Below are positions 26,206-34,586 of a stretch of 42,854 bases of DNA, one piece after another; positions within the stretch are counted from its first letter, which is position 1, and each line of letters starts with the position of its first letter. The notes beneath the pieces are model-generated. The model was not told where the DNA came from, did no database searches, and saw only the letters and a list, made by a program, of their open reading frames with translations. Made by a program: the position numbers and the translations under genes. Source of the DNA: Coleofasciculus sp. LEGE 07092. Lineage in GTDB: Bacteria > Cyanobacteriota > Cyanobacteriia > Cyanobacteriales > Coleofasciculaceae. The stretch is from the NCBI RefSeq assembly GCF_015207375.1, contig NZ_JADEWY010000048.1, forward strand, positions 1 through 42,854, written 5' to 3'.

Positions 26206-26400
26206 ATGACTCCAAAAAGCGGTCTATTTTTGATGACATCCTGTATTGCGGCGATTGCCGCTGTTGGTTCAGTTTTTGAACTGTCTTCGGGACACCCTCA
26301 GTTAGGTACGACGGTAACAGCGATTATCTTGGCGGCGAGTATTCCTTTAGGTGGCTTCTTGTTCTATGCAGCCGTGCGCGATGCTAGAGCCAATCAGTAG
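26206..26400 (+). CDS. Small two-span membrane protein, unknown
   Basis: A 64-residue protein with two hydrophobic segments (LFLMTSCIAAIAAVGSVF and TVTAIILAASIPLGGFLFYAAV) separated by a short loop containing ELSSGHPQLG, ending in a charged tail (RDARANQ). This is the layout of many small conserved cyanobacterial membrane proteins. No function is assigned. It precedes the FHA-PrsW gene on the same strand by 81 bases and may be cotranscribed with it. Confidence 0.62.
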   Translation: MTPKSGLFLMTSCIAAIAAVGSVFELSSGHPQLGTTVTAIILAASIPLGGFLFYAAVRDARANQ

Positions 26401-26481
26401 CGTTTACTGGAATTGTTGGGATATGAATGGGAAACTTTTGCACTCGCTGCACTAGTCAAACGACCGCTAAGTTCTACTAGA

Positions 26482-27855
26482 ATGACTGGTCAACATTACC
26501 GTGGATTTCTGCGACCGCTTCCTTCTGATGGTACAACTAGGCAATTGTCTTCCTATGTCCTATCTGACTATCAGGAAGTGGTGATTGGGCGCGATCCGAG
26601 CTGCCAAATTGCCTTAGATCCAAATCGGTACTTAATTGTATCGCGGCGTCATGCGGCAATTCGCCCTATTTTAGGAAAGGGCAAGGGTTTAGTGGGCTGG
26701 GAGATTTGCGACCTCAATAGCATCAATGGCACCTATGTTAATGGGCGATGTGTACGAGGTTACTATCAATTGCAGGCTGGCGATCGCATCAAACTCGGTC
26801 AAGATGGTCCCCAGTTCATCTTTGAGTATTATGTCTCAACACCCCAAAGCTCACCAGCACCCGCCAAATTCACGGCGATAACAGGCGTTCCGCTGAAGCC
26901 TATTCAGGCATTAGGACGCCCGAAATCTAATTCGGTTGTTACATTTACTCAACTGTTTCCCCTCGCTTCTACGGGACGGGACTTATCGCAAAAAGCGTTC
27001 TTTGTTCCGGCAGTCTTCACCGTGATTTTTGTCGTCATGATGTTTGCTGCCGTTGGCGAACCGATCGTCTTCAACCTGCTACTTGCTGCCTATTTGACAG
27101 GAGCGGCATCTTACTTTGTTTACCAACTTTGCGGCAAACCCAAACCTTGGTGGGTGTTACTCGGTTGTGCTCTGGCTACCAGCTCCCTATTAGTGAGTCC
27201 ACTGCTACCGTTATTTATTATTATTTTTCGGGATATTTTGCCTGGAAGCTTGCCCGATGAAGGGGAAGTTGTCAGCTTTCTGTCTTTATCGATTCGGATG
27301 TTTTTTGGGGCGGGATTGATGGAAGAGTTGTTAAAAGCCCTTCCCGTGCTGGCAGCTTGTTTTTTAGGGCGACTCCTGCGTTCTCCTTGGCGAGAGCAAA
27401 TAGGGGTTTGGGAACCCTTGGATGGTATTCTCTTAGGCACGGCATCAGCGATCGGCTTTACTCTTTTAGAAACCTTAGGTCAGTACGTCCCCGACATCAT
27501 CGATAACGTGACGTTTCAAGCCGGTGATAGTTCGGGTGAACTATTAGGATTGCAGTTGCTGATTCCCCGCCTGCTGGGTTCAGTGGCGGGACACATGGCT
27601 TACAGTGGCTATTTTGGGTATTTTATTGGACTGAGTGTTCTCAAACCTAGTAAAGTTTGGCAGATTTTGATCATCGGCTATTTCTGTGCTTCGGCTCTCC
27701 ACGCCCTTTGGAATGCCACGGGATTCGTCAGCGCTTTACTTTTGGCAGGGGTTGGAGTTTTATCTTACGCCTTTTTAGCCGCAGCAATTCTCAAGGCGAG
27801 AGCACTCTCACCAACGCGATCGCAAAACTTCGCCACCCGCTTTTTTGGAGATTAG
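26482..27855 (+). CDS. FHA domain - PrsW-family intramembrane protease fusion
   Basis: About 457 residues. The N-terminal FHA domain, which reads phosphothreonine, shows VVIGRDPSCQIALD, VSRRHAAIRP, CDLNSINGTYVNG and LQAGDRIKLG, with the key Arg, Ser and Asn residues present. The C-terminal half is a polytopic PrsW/CPBP-like glutamic protease domain: GAGLMEELLKALPVLAAC carries the EE-x-x-K motif, and GTASAIGFTLLETLGQY and HALWNATG supply the other conserved residues (Glu, His). In Bacillus, PrsW cleaves anti-sigma factor RsiW. I chose ATG 26482 (MTGQHYRGF); the frame also opens at a TTG at 26413. The substrate is unknown, and the FHA module implies phospho-dependent recruitment. Confidence 0.85.
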   Translation: MTGQHYRGFLRPLPSDGTTRQLSSYVLSDYQEVVIGRDPSCQIALDPNRYLIVSRRHAAIRPILGKGKGLVGWEICDLNSINGTYVNGRCVRGYYQLQAGDRIKLGQDGPQFIFEYYVSTPQSSPAPAKFTAITGVPLKPIQALGRPKSNSVVTFTQLFPLASTGRDLSQKAFFVPAVFTVIFVVMMFAAVGEPIVFNLLLAAYLTGAASYFVYQLCGKPKPWWVLLGCALATSSLLVSPLLPLFIIIFRDILPGSLPDEGEVVSFLSLSIRMFFGAGLMEELLKALPVLAACFLGRLLRSPWREQIGVWEPLDGILLGTASAIGFTLLETLGQYVPDIIDNVTFQAGDSSGELLGLQLLIPRLLGSVAGHMAYSGYFGYFIGLSVLKPSKVWQILIIGYFCASALHALWNATGFVSALLLAGVGVLSYAFLAAAILKARALSPTRSQNFATRFFGD

Positions 27856-27917
27856 AAATTCTTCACACATACCAATCATGGCATCCTAAAAAAGGGACTA
27901 GACTCACGAGGTAAAGG

Positions 27918-29429
27918 ATGTCAGAAACATCAGCACAAAAACGGATAGTTGTCGTCGGTGCAGGATGGGCAGGATTGGGCGCAACCTACCACCTCGCGAA
28001 ACAAGGGTACGATGTTACTCTCTTAGAAGCTGCTCCCTATCCCGGTGGCTTAGTTGCCGGATGGAAAACGGCTGGGGGACGTTCAGTAGAAGGTGGGATT
28101 CACGGATTCTGGTATCCCTACCAAAATATCTTTAGCCTAGTGCGGGAATTGGGACTCAAGCCCTTCACCCCCTTTACCCGTTCCTCTCAATATTCTCCGG
28201 CGGGATTAGAAGTTGAATCGCCGCTTTTTCAAGACGAATTCCGACTCCCCACCCCACTAGGAACTTTTCTCTATACCCATTTCAAACGCTTACCCTTAAT
28301 TGACAGACTTTCTGCCCTCCCCCTCCTCTACGCTGTCGTTGATTTTGATAATTCTGATGAAGCGTGGTGGCGCTATGACAAAGTAACCGCCCGTGAACTG
28401 TTCAAACAGTTTGGCGTTTCTGCCCGACTCTATAAGGAGTCTTTTGAACCGATGCTGTTAGTCGGTTTATTTGCACCGGGAGAGCAATGTTCGGCGGCAG
28501 CAGCCTTGGGAATGCTCTATTACTTCATTTTGGCTCACCAACCCGACTTTGATGTGGTCTGGTGCCGGGGAACGGTGGGAGAGATGATCTTTAAACCTTG
28601 GGTGCAGCGTATTGAAAAAGCTGGGGGTAAGGTACTGACGAATAAACGAGTTGACGATCTTCTGATTGATAGTACTGGCAAAGCGAAAGGAGTTCTCTGC
28701 GGTGAGGAAGTCTTTGATGCTGATGCGGTTATTTTTGCGGTTAGCGTTAGTGGTATGAAAAAGATTGTCAGCAGTAGCACCACTCTGCAACATTATGCCC
28801 AATTCCGGAACTTGCGGAACTTAGGAGCAATCGATGTGTTGGCAACTCGGCTGTGGTTTGACCGCAAAATTATTATTCGCAATCCTTCCAATGCTTGTTT
28901 TGGCTTTGACTCGACTACGGGGTGGACATTTTTTAACCTTAATGCACTACAGGATGAATACGCCTACGAACCGGGAAGTGTTATTGAAGCCGACTTTTAC
29001 CACGCGAATCAATTACTACCGATGAGTGATGAGCAAATCGTGGAGAAAGTCCACCGTGATTTAGCAACCTGTGTGCCTGAATTTCGAGAAGCAAAGGTAA
29101 TCGACAGTAGTGTGATTCGAGTACCGCAGGGAGTCACTCATTTTGCCCCTGGTAGTTATCAGTATTTGTTACCCGCTTCAACGAGTATCGAAAATGTTTT
29201 CATGAGTGGAGATTGGGTGATTACCAATCACGGTTCTTGGTCGCAGGAGAAAGCGTATGTTACGGGTTTGGAGGCAGCAAACTTGGTAATTGACCGCTTC
29301 GGGTATGGGAATCAGGCGACTATTATGCCCGTAGAACCGGATGAACCCCATATTCAGTTGGCGCGGATGATTAATCAAAACATACGGGGTTTGGGTAAAG
29401 CGTTTTTACCGGAGTTTTGGTTGCCTTAA
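27918..29429 (+). CDS. FAD-dependent oxidoreductase, phytoene-desaturase/amine-oxidase superfamily
   Basis: A 503-residue flavoprotein. The Rossmann dinucleotide motif is VVVGAGWAGLGATYHLAKQGYDVTLLEA, followed by PGGLVAGWKTAGG and EGGIHGFWYPYQNI, and the C-terminal FAD motif is VFMSGDWVITNHGSWSQEKAYVTGLEAANLV. Overall it resembles carotenoid desaturases and isomerases of the CrtI/Pds/Zds superfamily, but I cannot place it as phytoene or zeta-carotene desaturase. It probably acts at the thylakoid or plasma membrane on a hydrophobic substrate. A plant-type ferredoxin gene follows 133 bases downstream on the same strand, a possible redox partner. Confidence 0.8.
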   Translation: MSETSAQKRIVVVGAGWAGLGATYHLAKQGYDVTLLEAAPYPGGLVAGWKTAGGRSVEGGIHGFWYPYQNIFSLVRELGLKPFTPFTRSSQYSPAGLEVESPLFQDEFRLPTPLGTFLYTHFKRLPLIDRLSALPLLYAVVDFDNSDEAWWRYDKVTARELFKQFGVSARLYKESFEPMLLVGLFAPGEQCSAAAALGMLYYFILAHQPDFDVVWCRGTVGEMIFKPWVQRIEKAGGKVLTNKRVDDLLIDSTGKAKGVLCGEEVFDADAVIFAVSVSGMKKIVSSSTTLQHYAQFRNLRNLGAIDVLATRLWFDRKIIIRNPSNACFGFDSTTGWTFFNLNALQDEYAYEPGSVIEADFYHANQLLPMSDEQIVEKVHRDLATCVPEFREAKVIDSSVIRVPQGVTHFAPGSYQYLLPASTSIENVFMSGDWVITNHGSWSQEKAYVTGLEAANLVIDRFGYGNQATIMPVEPDEPHIQLARMINQNIRGLGKAFLPEFWLP

Positions 29430-29562
29430 AATGCGATCGCTCCAAAGTTTTACCCTCTGGAGAACCCAAACTGACTGAAGATGTTTCCTATCTGATGGGG
29501 AAATGGGGAAATCCCACAAGCGATCGCAGATTGACATTATTGGATGAATAAAGGAGTAACAG

Positions 29563-29916
29563 ATGACAGTCTACAAAGTCCGGTTAGTAAATCCAGCCCT
29601 CAACCTCGATCGCACGATTGCAGTCCCTGATGACCACTATATCCTTGATATCGCCGAAGAAGCAGGAATTCGCTTGCCTGCTGGATGTCGTGAAGGCACC
29701 TGTTCGTCCTGTATTGCCAAAATCGTCAGCGGTGAAATTGATCAAAGCGAACAAAAGTTTCTGCAACCTTCAGAAATAGAGATGGGATATACCGTCACCT
29801 GTGTTGCTTATCCCCTATCCGATTGCACCTTAGAAACTCACCAAGAACAAGTTCTGTATAAATCGTCTCTCTACTATAAGTCTAATCCCGATCATTCTGA
29901 GTCATCGGCTCAGTGA
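29563..29916 (+). CDS. Plant-type 2Fe-2S ferredoxin
   Basis: A 117-residue ferredoxin with the cluster ligands Cys42-x4-Cys47-x2-Cys50 (GCREGTCSSC) and Cys80 (YTVTCVAYP), spaced as in photosynthetic ferredoxins. The first 40 residues (KVRLVNPALNLDRTIAVPDD) and a C-terminal extension of about 20 residues (HQEQVLYKSSLYYKSN) differ from the main PetF type, so it is probably one of the minor isoforms. AAAGGAG lies 7 bases before the ATG. It carries electrons, perhaps to or from the preceding flavoprotein. Confidence 0.92.
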   Translation: MTVYKVRLVNPALNLDRTIAVPDDHYILDIAEEAGIRLPAGCREGTCSSCIAKIVSGEIDQSEQKFLQPSEIEMGYTVTCVAYPLSDCTLETHQEQVLYKSSLYYKSNPDHSESSAQ

Positions 29917-29957
29917 TAAAATCCCTTTAGACATAAAATCAGCACTGGCATACGACG

Positions 29958-30404
29958 ATGAATCGCTTACTCTACGAAAAATCCATTTCTGATAACGGTC
30001 ATTTAATTATCCCATTTGTTTTTAGCACGGTTAACAGTCAAACTATCTACTCCTACAAGCTCCTATCGGCATTGGTGCATAAGGGAACTTTCCATAAAGC
30101 TGAAAATCCGGCTGGTTTCTACTCTAATAGTATTGAGGGCATCTTTGATGTTGCCCAGGAACATCTTAATGCTCACTCCGATGTTTTTAGTCCCGTTGAT
30201 TATTTTAAATGCCGCTACACCTATCGTTATAACCTGATTATTGTCTACGAAGAATCAGGAAAATATTTCTATGATCACTATAAGTCCGACTCGTTAAATA
30301 ACGTGGCTGCGCCAAAACTGTTCCAGTCAAAAGACGATTGCCTTCGTTGGATTAAAGCAGGACTCGATCGCTATCCCGCCAGTGAGGAAGCTGCCACGAT
30401 CTGA
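29958..30404 (+). CDS. Hypothetical protein (148 aa)
   Basis: A 148-residue soluble protein, apparently all native: NRLLYEKSISDNGHLIIPF, TIYSYKLLSALVHKGTFHKAENP, then YTYRYNLIIVYEESGKYFYDHYK and FQSKDDCLRWIKAGLDRYP. Mixed alpha/beta pattern, no signal peptide and no membrane segment. I do not recognise a family; it looks like a conserved cyanobacterial protein of unknown role. It follows the ferredoxin gene by 41 bases on the same strand and may share its transcript. Confidence 0.7.
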   Translation: MNRLLYEKSISDNGHLIIPFVFSTVNSQTIYSYKLLSALVHKGTFHKAENPAGFYSNSIEGIFDVAQEHLNAHSDVFSPVDYFKCRYTYRYNLIIVYEESGKYFYDHYKSDSLNNVAAPKLFQSKDDCLRWIKAGLDRYPASEEAATI

Positions 30405-30859
30405 GGACTGTTTGCGGATGCTTTAGTCAGGACTTTAGGGGGTGTCTTTTCTGATTTTTAGGGATGCAATCAAAAACAAGGCAGCTTTTTCAGGAGTTAG
30501 CTAGGCACAATCAGCCCCATTTAGATCCGGATTTAACCTTTTCTTAAGAGTAATAGAATAATTTAGGAGACGGACTTGGGAGTAGTGATCGGCTGCTAAA
30601 TCCCAGTGAATCGGTATGGGGATCGCTGTAGAAGAGGTAGAACAGTCATCAGGAGTACTGGTGCATGAGTGAAACGATAGATAAATTAAATCAGTCCCAA
30701 TAGAAATCCTAATCAGTAAAGGTAACCCCTAGTCCTAATCTGCTCTTAAACTATAAATACGAATATCCGTTCATCTCTCTTCGGGTGCATCTGTAAAGTT
30801 TTTTGAGAAAAAATATAAAACTCAATCTGTAAAGCTTAATTTGGTTTAATTGGTATAAA
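30405..30859. other. 455-base gene-free leader before the histidine kinase
   Basis: No convincing gene. A short frame at 30616-30672 encodes 18 residues (MGIAVEEVEQSSGVLVHE) without a ribosome binding site. TAGAAT (30550-30555), after the pyrimidine-rich TTAACCTTTTC, is a possible -10 box. The region from 30700 to 30859 is AT-rich, so the kinase promoter may lie nearer the gene, but I cannot fix it. Confidence 0.35.
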
Positions 30860-32794
30860 ATGATAACTTTTTTACCCGAAGCCCCCAGCCCCAGGAGTCA
30901 GACCCCAGTATCAAAATCCGAGCCGTTCTTCACCCTCTCCTTAGATATGCTGTGTGTGATCGGGGAAAATGGCTACTTCAAGGAACTAAACCTAAGGTGG
31001 GAGGAAACCTTAGGTTTTTCTAACGCAGAACTTCTAGCACAACCTTGGCTAACTCTGATTCATCCGGAAGACCATCAGCGAACCCTGGTCAAACTCCAGA
31101 AGCTTTTTAGCGGAACGGCTCCGGTTTCCTTTAAAAATCGCTGTCTTTGTGCCAATGGCTCGTACAAGTGGCTGCTGTGGAGTGTATCGTTTTGCCCCGA
31201 GCAGCAATTGCTATATGCAGTGGTGCGTGACCAGACGGAATGCAAGCGCTCGAAGGAAGCCCTCCGGGATAGTGAAGAACACTTTCGCTGCTTAGTGGAA
31301 AATGTCAACGACTACGCCATTTATATGTTAGACCCGGACGGACGGGTGATTAGCTGGAATCAAGGAGCTGAACGCATCAATGGCTATCGAGAAAACGAGA
31401 TTCTCACTCAACACGTTTCCCTTTTGTACCCGTCTGAAGCTATTGAGTCTGGCAAACCCGAACAAGAGTTAAAAATTGCGGCAGAAGTGGGTCGATTTGA
31501 AGATGAAAGTTATCGAGTGCGGCGGGATGGGTCACGCTTTTGGGTATATGCAACAATCGCGGCACTGCGAGATAAAAACGGACAGTTGCGTGGTTTTGCT
31601 AAGGTAGTTCGGGATATCACCGAACGTAAGCTAGCACAAGAAGCCTTGCAACAGGCAAATGATGACTTAGAACGACGGGTAGCAGAACGGACAGCCGAAC
31701 TGGTTAAGGCAAACAAACGACTTCGGCGGGAGGTTCGGGAACGCAAGCAAGCCGAAAAACAATTGCGGCGCTCGGCAAAGCAACTCGAACAAACATTACA
31801 AAAGCTCACCCAAGCCCAAGCTAAATTGGTGCAATCGGAGAAAATGTCCAGTTTGGGGCAATTAGTTGCTGGGGTGGCTCACGAAATTAACAACCCGGTC
31901 AACTTTATCTACGGCAATCTTAATTACGCCGAGCAGTATTTTCAGGAACTGTTGCACCTGCTCGATCTTTACCAGCACTGCTGTCCTCAACCCTCTGCAG
32001 AAGTTATCGAGCAAATTCAGCTGATCGACCTCGACTTTATAGCCTCAGATCTTCCCAAGTTACTGAGTTCGATGCAAGTGGGTGCAGACCGCATCTATCA
32101 GATTGTGCGATCGCTTCGCAATTTTTCTCATTCTGATCGAGCTGGGAAGAAAGCTGTCAACCTTCACGAAGGGATTGATAATACACTCTTGATTCTGCAA
32201 AGTCGCCTAAAAGCCAAAGGAGAGCATCCGGCAATTGAAATCGTCAAGGAGTACGGTGAGCTGCCGCCGATAGACTGCTACGGCGGAGAATTGAACCAGG
32301 TATTCATGAATATCCTTTGTAATGCCATTGATGCGATAGAAGATTCCTTAGTCCCTAGTCATTTGTCACTCGCCTGTGCCTCGGAAGGGGTAAAACAACG
32401 GACAAAGGACAACGGACAAATTTGCATTCGCACTGAACTCATCAAGGACAATTGGGTCGTTATTCGCATTGCCGATAACGGTGGGGGCATTCCAGAAACA
32501 GTTCAGCAGCGGCTGTTCGACCCCTTCTTTACAACCAAACCTGTCGGTAAAGGTACAGGTTTAGGATTGTCGATTAGCTATCAGATTGTGGTAGAAAAGC
32601 ATGGCGGACATCTGAAGTGTGTTTCTTCACCGGGCAAAGGAACAGAATTTGTGATTGAAATTCCGATAGGAGAGACTTCTCAGCAATACTGCTGTCAAAA
32701 CTCCTATCAAAATCAGGTTGATGCCAAATTGCGATCGCCCCAATCTTCAATGCCCACACCCTTAAATCAACTCAAATTCATTGAGTGCCGGTAG
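30860..32794 (+). CDS. Soluble PAS-PAS sensor histidine kinase
   Basis: A 644-residue kinase with no membrane span. The first PAS domain (residues 23-135: LDMLCVIGENGYFKELN, HPEDHQRT) and second PAS domain (140-260: NDYAIYMLDPDGRVISWN, with PAC segment GFAKVVRDITERK) feed a long coiled coil (260-325). The dimerisation box SSLGQLVAGVAHEINNPVNF carries His341. The ATPase domain has NQVFMNILCNAIDAI (N box), ADNGGGIPE (G1) and GKGTGLGLSIS (G2). Around residues 496-521 a segment absent from typical homologues is encoded by short repeats (32345-32420). No receiver or partner regulator is adjacent, so its output is unknown. Confidence 0.9.
   Translation: MITFLPEAPSPRSQTPVSKSEPFFTLSLDMLCVIGENGYFKELNLRWEETLGFSNAELLAQPWLTLIHPEDHQRTLVKLQKLFSGTAPVSFKNRCLCANGSYKWLLWSVSFCPEQQLLYAVVRDQTECKRSKEALRDSEEHFRCLVENVNDYAIYMLDPDGRVISWNQGAERINGYRENEILTQHVSLLYPSEAIESGKPEQELKIAAEVGRFEDESYRVRRDGSRFWVYATIAALRDKNGQLRGFAKVVRDITERKLAQEALQQANDDLERRVAERTAELVKANKRLRREVRERKQAEKQLRRSAKQLEQTLQKLTQAQAKLVQSEKMSSLGQLVAGVAHEINNPVNFIYGNLNYAEQYFQELLHLLDLYQHCCPQPSAEVIEQIQLIDLDFIASDLPKLLSSMQVGADRIYQIVRSLRNFSHSDRAGKKAVNLHEGIDNTLLILQSRLKAKGEHPAIEIVKEYGELPPIDCYGGELNQVFMNILCNAIDAIEDSLVPSHLSLACASEGVKQRTKDNGQICIRTELIKDNWVVIRIADNGGGIPETVQQRLFDPFFTTKPVGKGTGLGLSISYQIVVEKHGGHLKCVSSPGKGTEFVIEIPIGETSQQYCCQNSYQNQVDAKLRSPQSSMPTPLNQLKFIECR
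32345..32420. repeat. Short direct/inverted repeats inside the kinase ATPase domain
   Basis: CTAGTCATTTGTCA is followed by GGACAAAGGACAACGGACAAA. Both match the TTTGTC/GACAAA type of short repeats usually found between cyanobacterial genes. They are translated here as SLVPSHLSLA and KQRTKDNGQ. Confidence 0.5.
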
Positions 32795-33214
32795 AAAGTT
32801 TTTATTTTCATGACTGGGACGGCTAAGTTTAATCAAGGCAAACCGCTGCGCGGGTGTCAGCGCTGCCCATTGTTGAACCGTTAGGGATACGCCAACTTCT
32901 CCTGCTTTCTCCTGAACACTGGCAGGAATTTGGGTGGAGTCTATCCAGGCGGGGTTAGGTTCAATAGGCAGTTCTGAGGCGGGTTGACCGGTATGATTGA
33001 CAACGAGTTCTTGCAAGTACTGCCGATAGGCGTCGCTTTCGGCGGGTGTAGTTCCCGGCATTTCGACTAGTGCCTGTCGTTCTTGCTGCGTAAACTGATG
33101 CCAGTGGGTGAGTTTTAGTTTGACGCCGCAGGTATCGAGTTTCATTCGCACTTGCATGGGAATGCAGCGTAGGGAATCGACAAAATCAGATTCAAATTGG
33201 AAGAAAGAAGTCAT
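32762..33214 (-). CDS. Nitrate reductase-associated protein
   Basis: A 150-residue protein matching the cyanobacterial nitrate reductase-associated family (PF09655 type): FFQFESDFVDSLRCIPMQVRMKLDTCGVKLKL, HWHQFTQQERQALVEMPG, then YRQYLQELV and VSLTVQQWAALTPAQRFALIKLSRPSHENKNF. The name comes from its frequent proximity to narB; no nitrate genes are present here and the biochemical role is not known. Its 3' end overlaps the convergent kinase gene by 33 bases. Its start is 30 bases from the right end of the IS4 element, so its native promoter was probably displaced. Confidence 0.85.
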   Translation of the reverse strand: MTSFFQFESDFVDSLRCIPMQVRMKLDTCGVKLKLTHWHQFTQQERQALVEMPGTTPAESDAYRQYLQELVVNHTGQPASELPIEPNPAWIDSTQIPASVQEKAGEVGVSLTVQQWAALTPAQRFALIKLSRPSHENKNFLPALNEFELI

Positions 33215-33243
33215 AGGATTTTAGATTTTACTCAAAGCTAGAA

Positions 33244-34446
33244 CCAGCCCTTTCAAGGTGTCAGCTTTTTGGCTTTAGTTTGGGCTAGAATCTTAGCAGT
33301 AGAAACATGAGGGCGCTGGGCAGGACGCTGGCGTTTGAGTCGGAAGTTTGTCTTCTTTTCGGCGCGTGGGTGACGTAGAAAGGCTCTCAAATTAACCCGA
33401 CCCGCCAAATCCAGAAGCACCTGGGTCAACTCCATCAAACTCATCTGCTCAAAAACCTTCCATTCACAAGGAGGAATCGCAATCATCATGCCGCGATAAG
33501 TGCCTCGAATTTCGTCAGCCAGATAATAACAGGAAACTTCTTGTTCAACTTTCTCGCTGCCATAAACGCTTCTCAAGGCAGCTAGGACTACAGCAAGAAT
33601 ATTGTAGGAAACTAGAGCAACACAGAAAGCAAAAAGAGCTGCCTTGGGATAAGCAAGAGTCTTGATTTGACAATTAAAAATCACAGTGAGTACTTGAAAC
33701 AAGGTTTCGAGAGTCCAACGCTTACGATAGATTTGAGCAATGAGAGCAGCCGTTGCTACTCTTATGGGGAGATTAGTCAGAATAAAGATTTCTTGCTCGC
33801 CATCACGAGTAGCTTGCTCCAGAACTACTTTCACACGCCGAATATTCGATAAAAATCCATCATCATCACTGATAATGATGGTTTGTTCAAAAACCTTTCC
33901 CCCTTCTCCCGAACCGACGTAGCGAAACTCATTTGCCTGATGCCAGGGAAGACATTGATGTTCTCGTATGATGAAATATCCTTTTTGAGCGACAATCCCA
34001 CTCAAGAAGTTCATTGTGCAAAAATTCCGGTCAGCTATCCAGACATCACCTTCTTCGACTGTGGCTAAGACATTAGGTAGTAAGGAACGCTCTTGGGCAT
34101 GACCATCCTCGCAAGGAAAAACATCAACGGCTAACATTAAGGCTGGGTCAAGCACTACCAAAGATTGCCCAGGTAGGGGGGCGCTGTTACATGAACGTAG
34201 CGGCTTCAGGCGATGTTCGCTAGCGGCCAAGGCATTTCCATCTAAAATTTTGACCCGATAACCGGGCAACCAATCTGGTAAAGTTCCTTTTAGATGTCGA
34301 ATGATTGCTTCCATTTCAGAGGCTGTTTCTTTGACAAGTTCAGCACTGACATTGGGTTCCATTGCATTGAGTTTGTTATAGACAGAAGTGACGGAAACTT
34401 TGATGTCTCTTGCTATAGCTTGATAAGCTGCATGTATTGACGGTCT
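33244..34446 (-). mobile_element. IS4-family insertion sequence, 5'-truncated (copy 2)
   Basis: The right end (GGGCTGG at 33250-33244) matches that of copy 1 at 11251. At the left, transposase-like codons (RPSIHAAYQAIARDIKVSV) begin at about 34446 directly against anti-sigma gene sequence, so the element has lost roughly its first 70-100 codons and its left inverted repeat. I could find no target-site duplication. Copies 1 and 2 are in opposite orientation. Confidence 0.82.
33253..34362 (-). CDS. IS4-family transposase (N-terminally truncated)
   Basis: The frame from the first ATG (34362) gives 369 residues. Homology starts earlier, at about 34446, without a start codon. The DDE residues are visible: Asp in VKILDGNALAASEH, Asp in VWIADRNFCTMNF and Glu in IYRKRWTLETLFQ, the Y-x2-R-x3-E signature of IS4. 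The C-terminal 180 residues recur at 10704-11242. With the N-terminal DNA-binding region and one terminal repeat gone, it is unlikely to transpose itself, although the catalytic core is intact and it could act in trans if expressed. Confidence 0.85.
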   Translation of the reverse strand: MEPNVSAELVKETASEMEAIIRHLKGTLPDWLPGYRVKILDGNALAASEHRLKPLRSCNSAPLPGQSLVVLDPALMLAVDVFPCEDGHAQERSLLPNVLATVEEGDVWIADRNFCTMNFLSGIVAQKGYFIIREHQCLPWHQANEFRYVGSGEGGKVFEQTIIISDDDGFLSNIRRVKVVLEQATRDGEQEIFILTNLPIRVATAALIAQIYRKRWTLETLFQVLTVIFNCQIKTLAYPKAALFAFCVALVSYNILAVVLAALRSVYGSEKVEQEVSCYYLADEIRGTYRGMMIAIPPCEWKVFEQMSLMELTQVLLDLAGRVNLRAFLRHPRAEKKTNFRLKRQRPAQRPHVSTAKILAQTKAKKLTP

Positions 34447-34586
34447 AGACGACCTACTTCTGTCGCTAGTTCAGAATTATAAGCGAGTAAACGCTCAAAT
34501 TCCGCCGCTTCCTCTACATCAAGGTCACCCAGTACATAACCAGCCATCAGTTCTTCGTGGCGTTCAGGAAGTGAGGGGTTTGTCAT
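34413..34586 (-). pseudogene. Anti-sigma factor gene, N-terminal fragment fused to IS sequence
   Basis: ATG at 34586 overlaps the end of the sigma gene by 23 bases, the usual coupling of an ECF sigma factor with its anti-sigma. It encodes MTNPSLPERHEELMAGYVLG, then DLDVEEAAEFERLLA, NSELATEV and GRL, the N-terminal sigma-binding helices of RskA/ChrR-like cyanobacterial anti-sigmas. After about 47 native residues the frame enters the IS and stops at 57 residues with the tail DRQYMQLIKL. The membrane span and periplasmic domain expected downstream are absent from the window. Confidence 0.75.
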
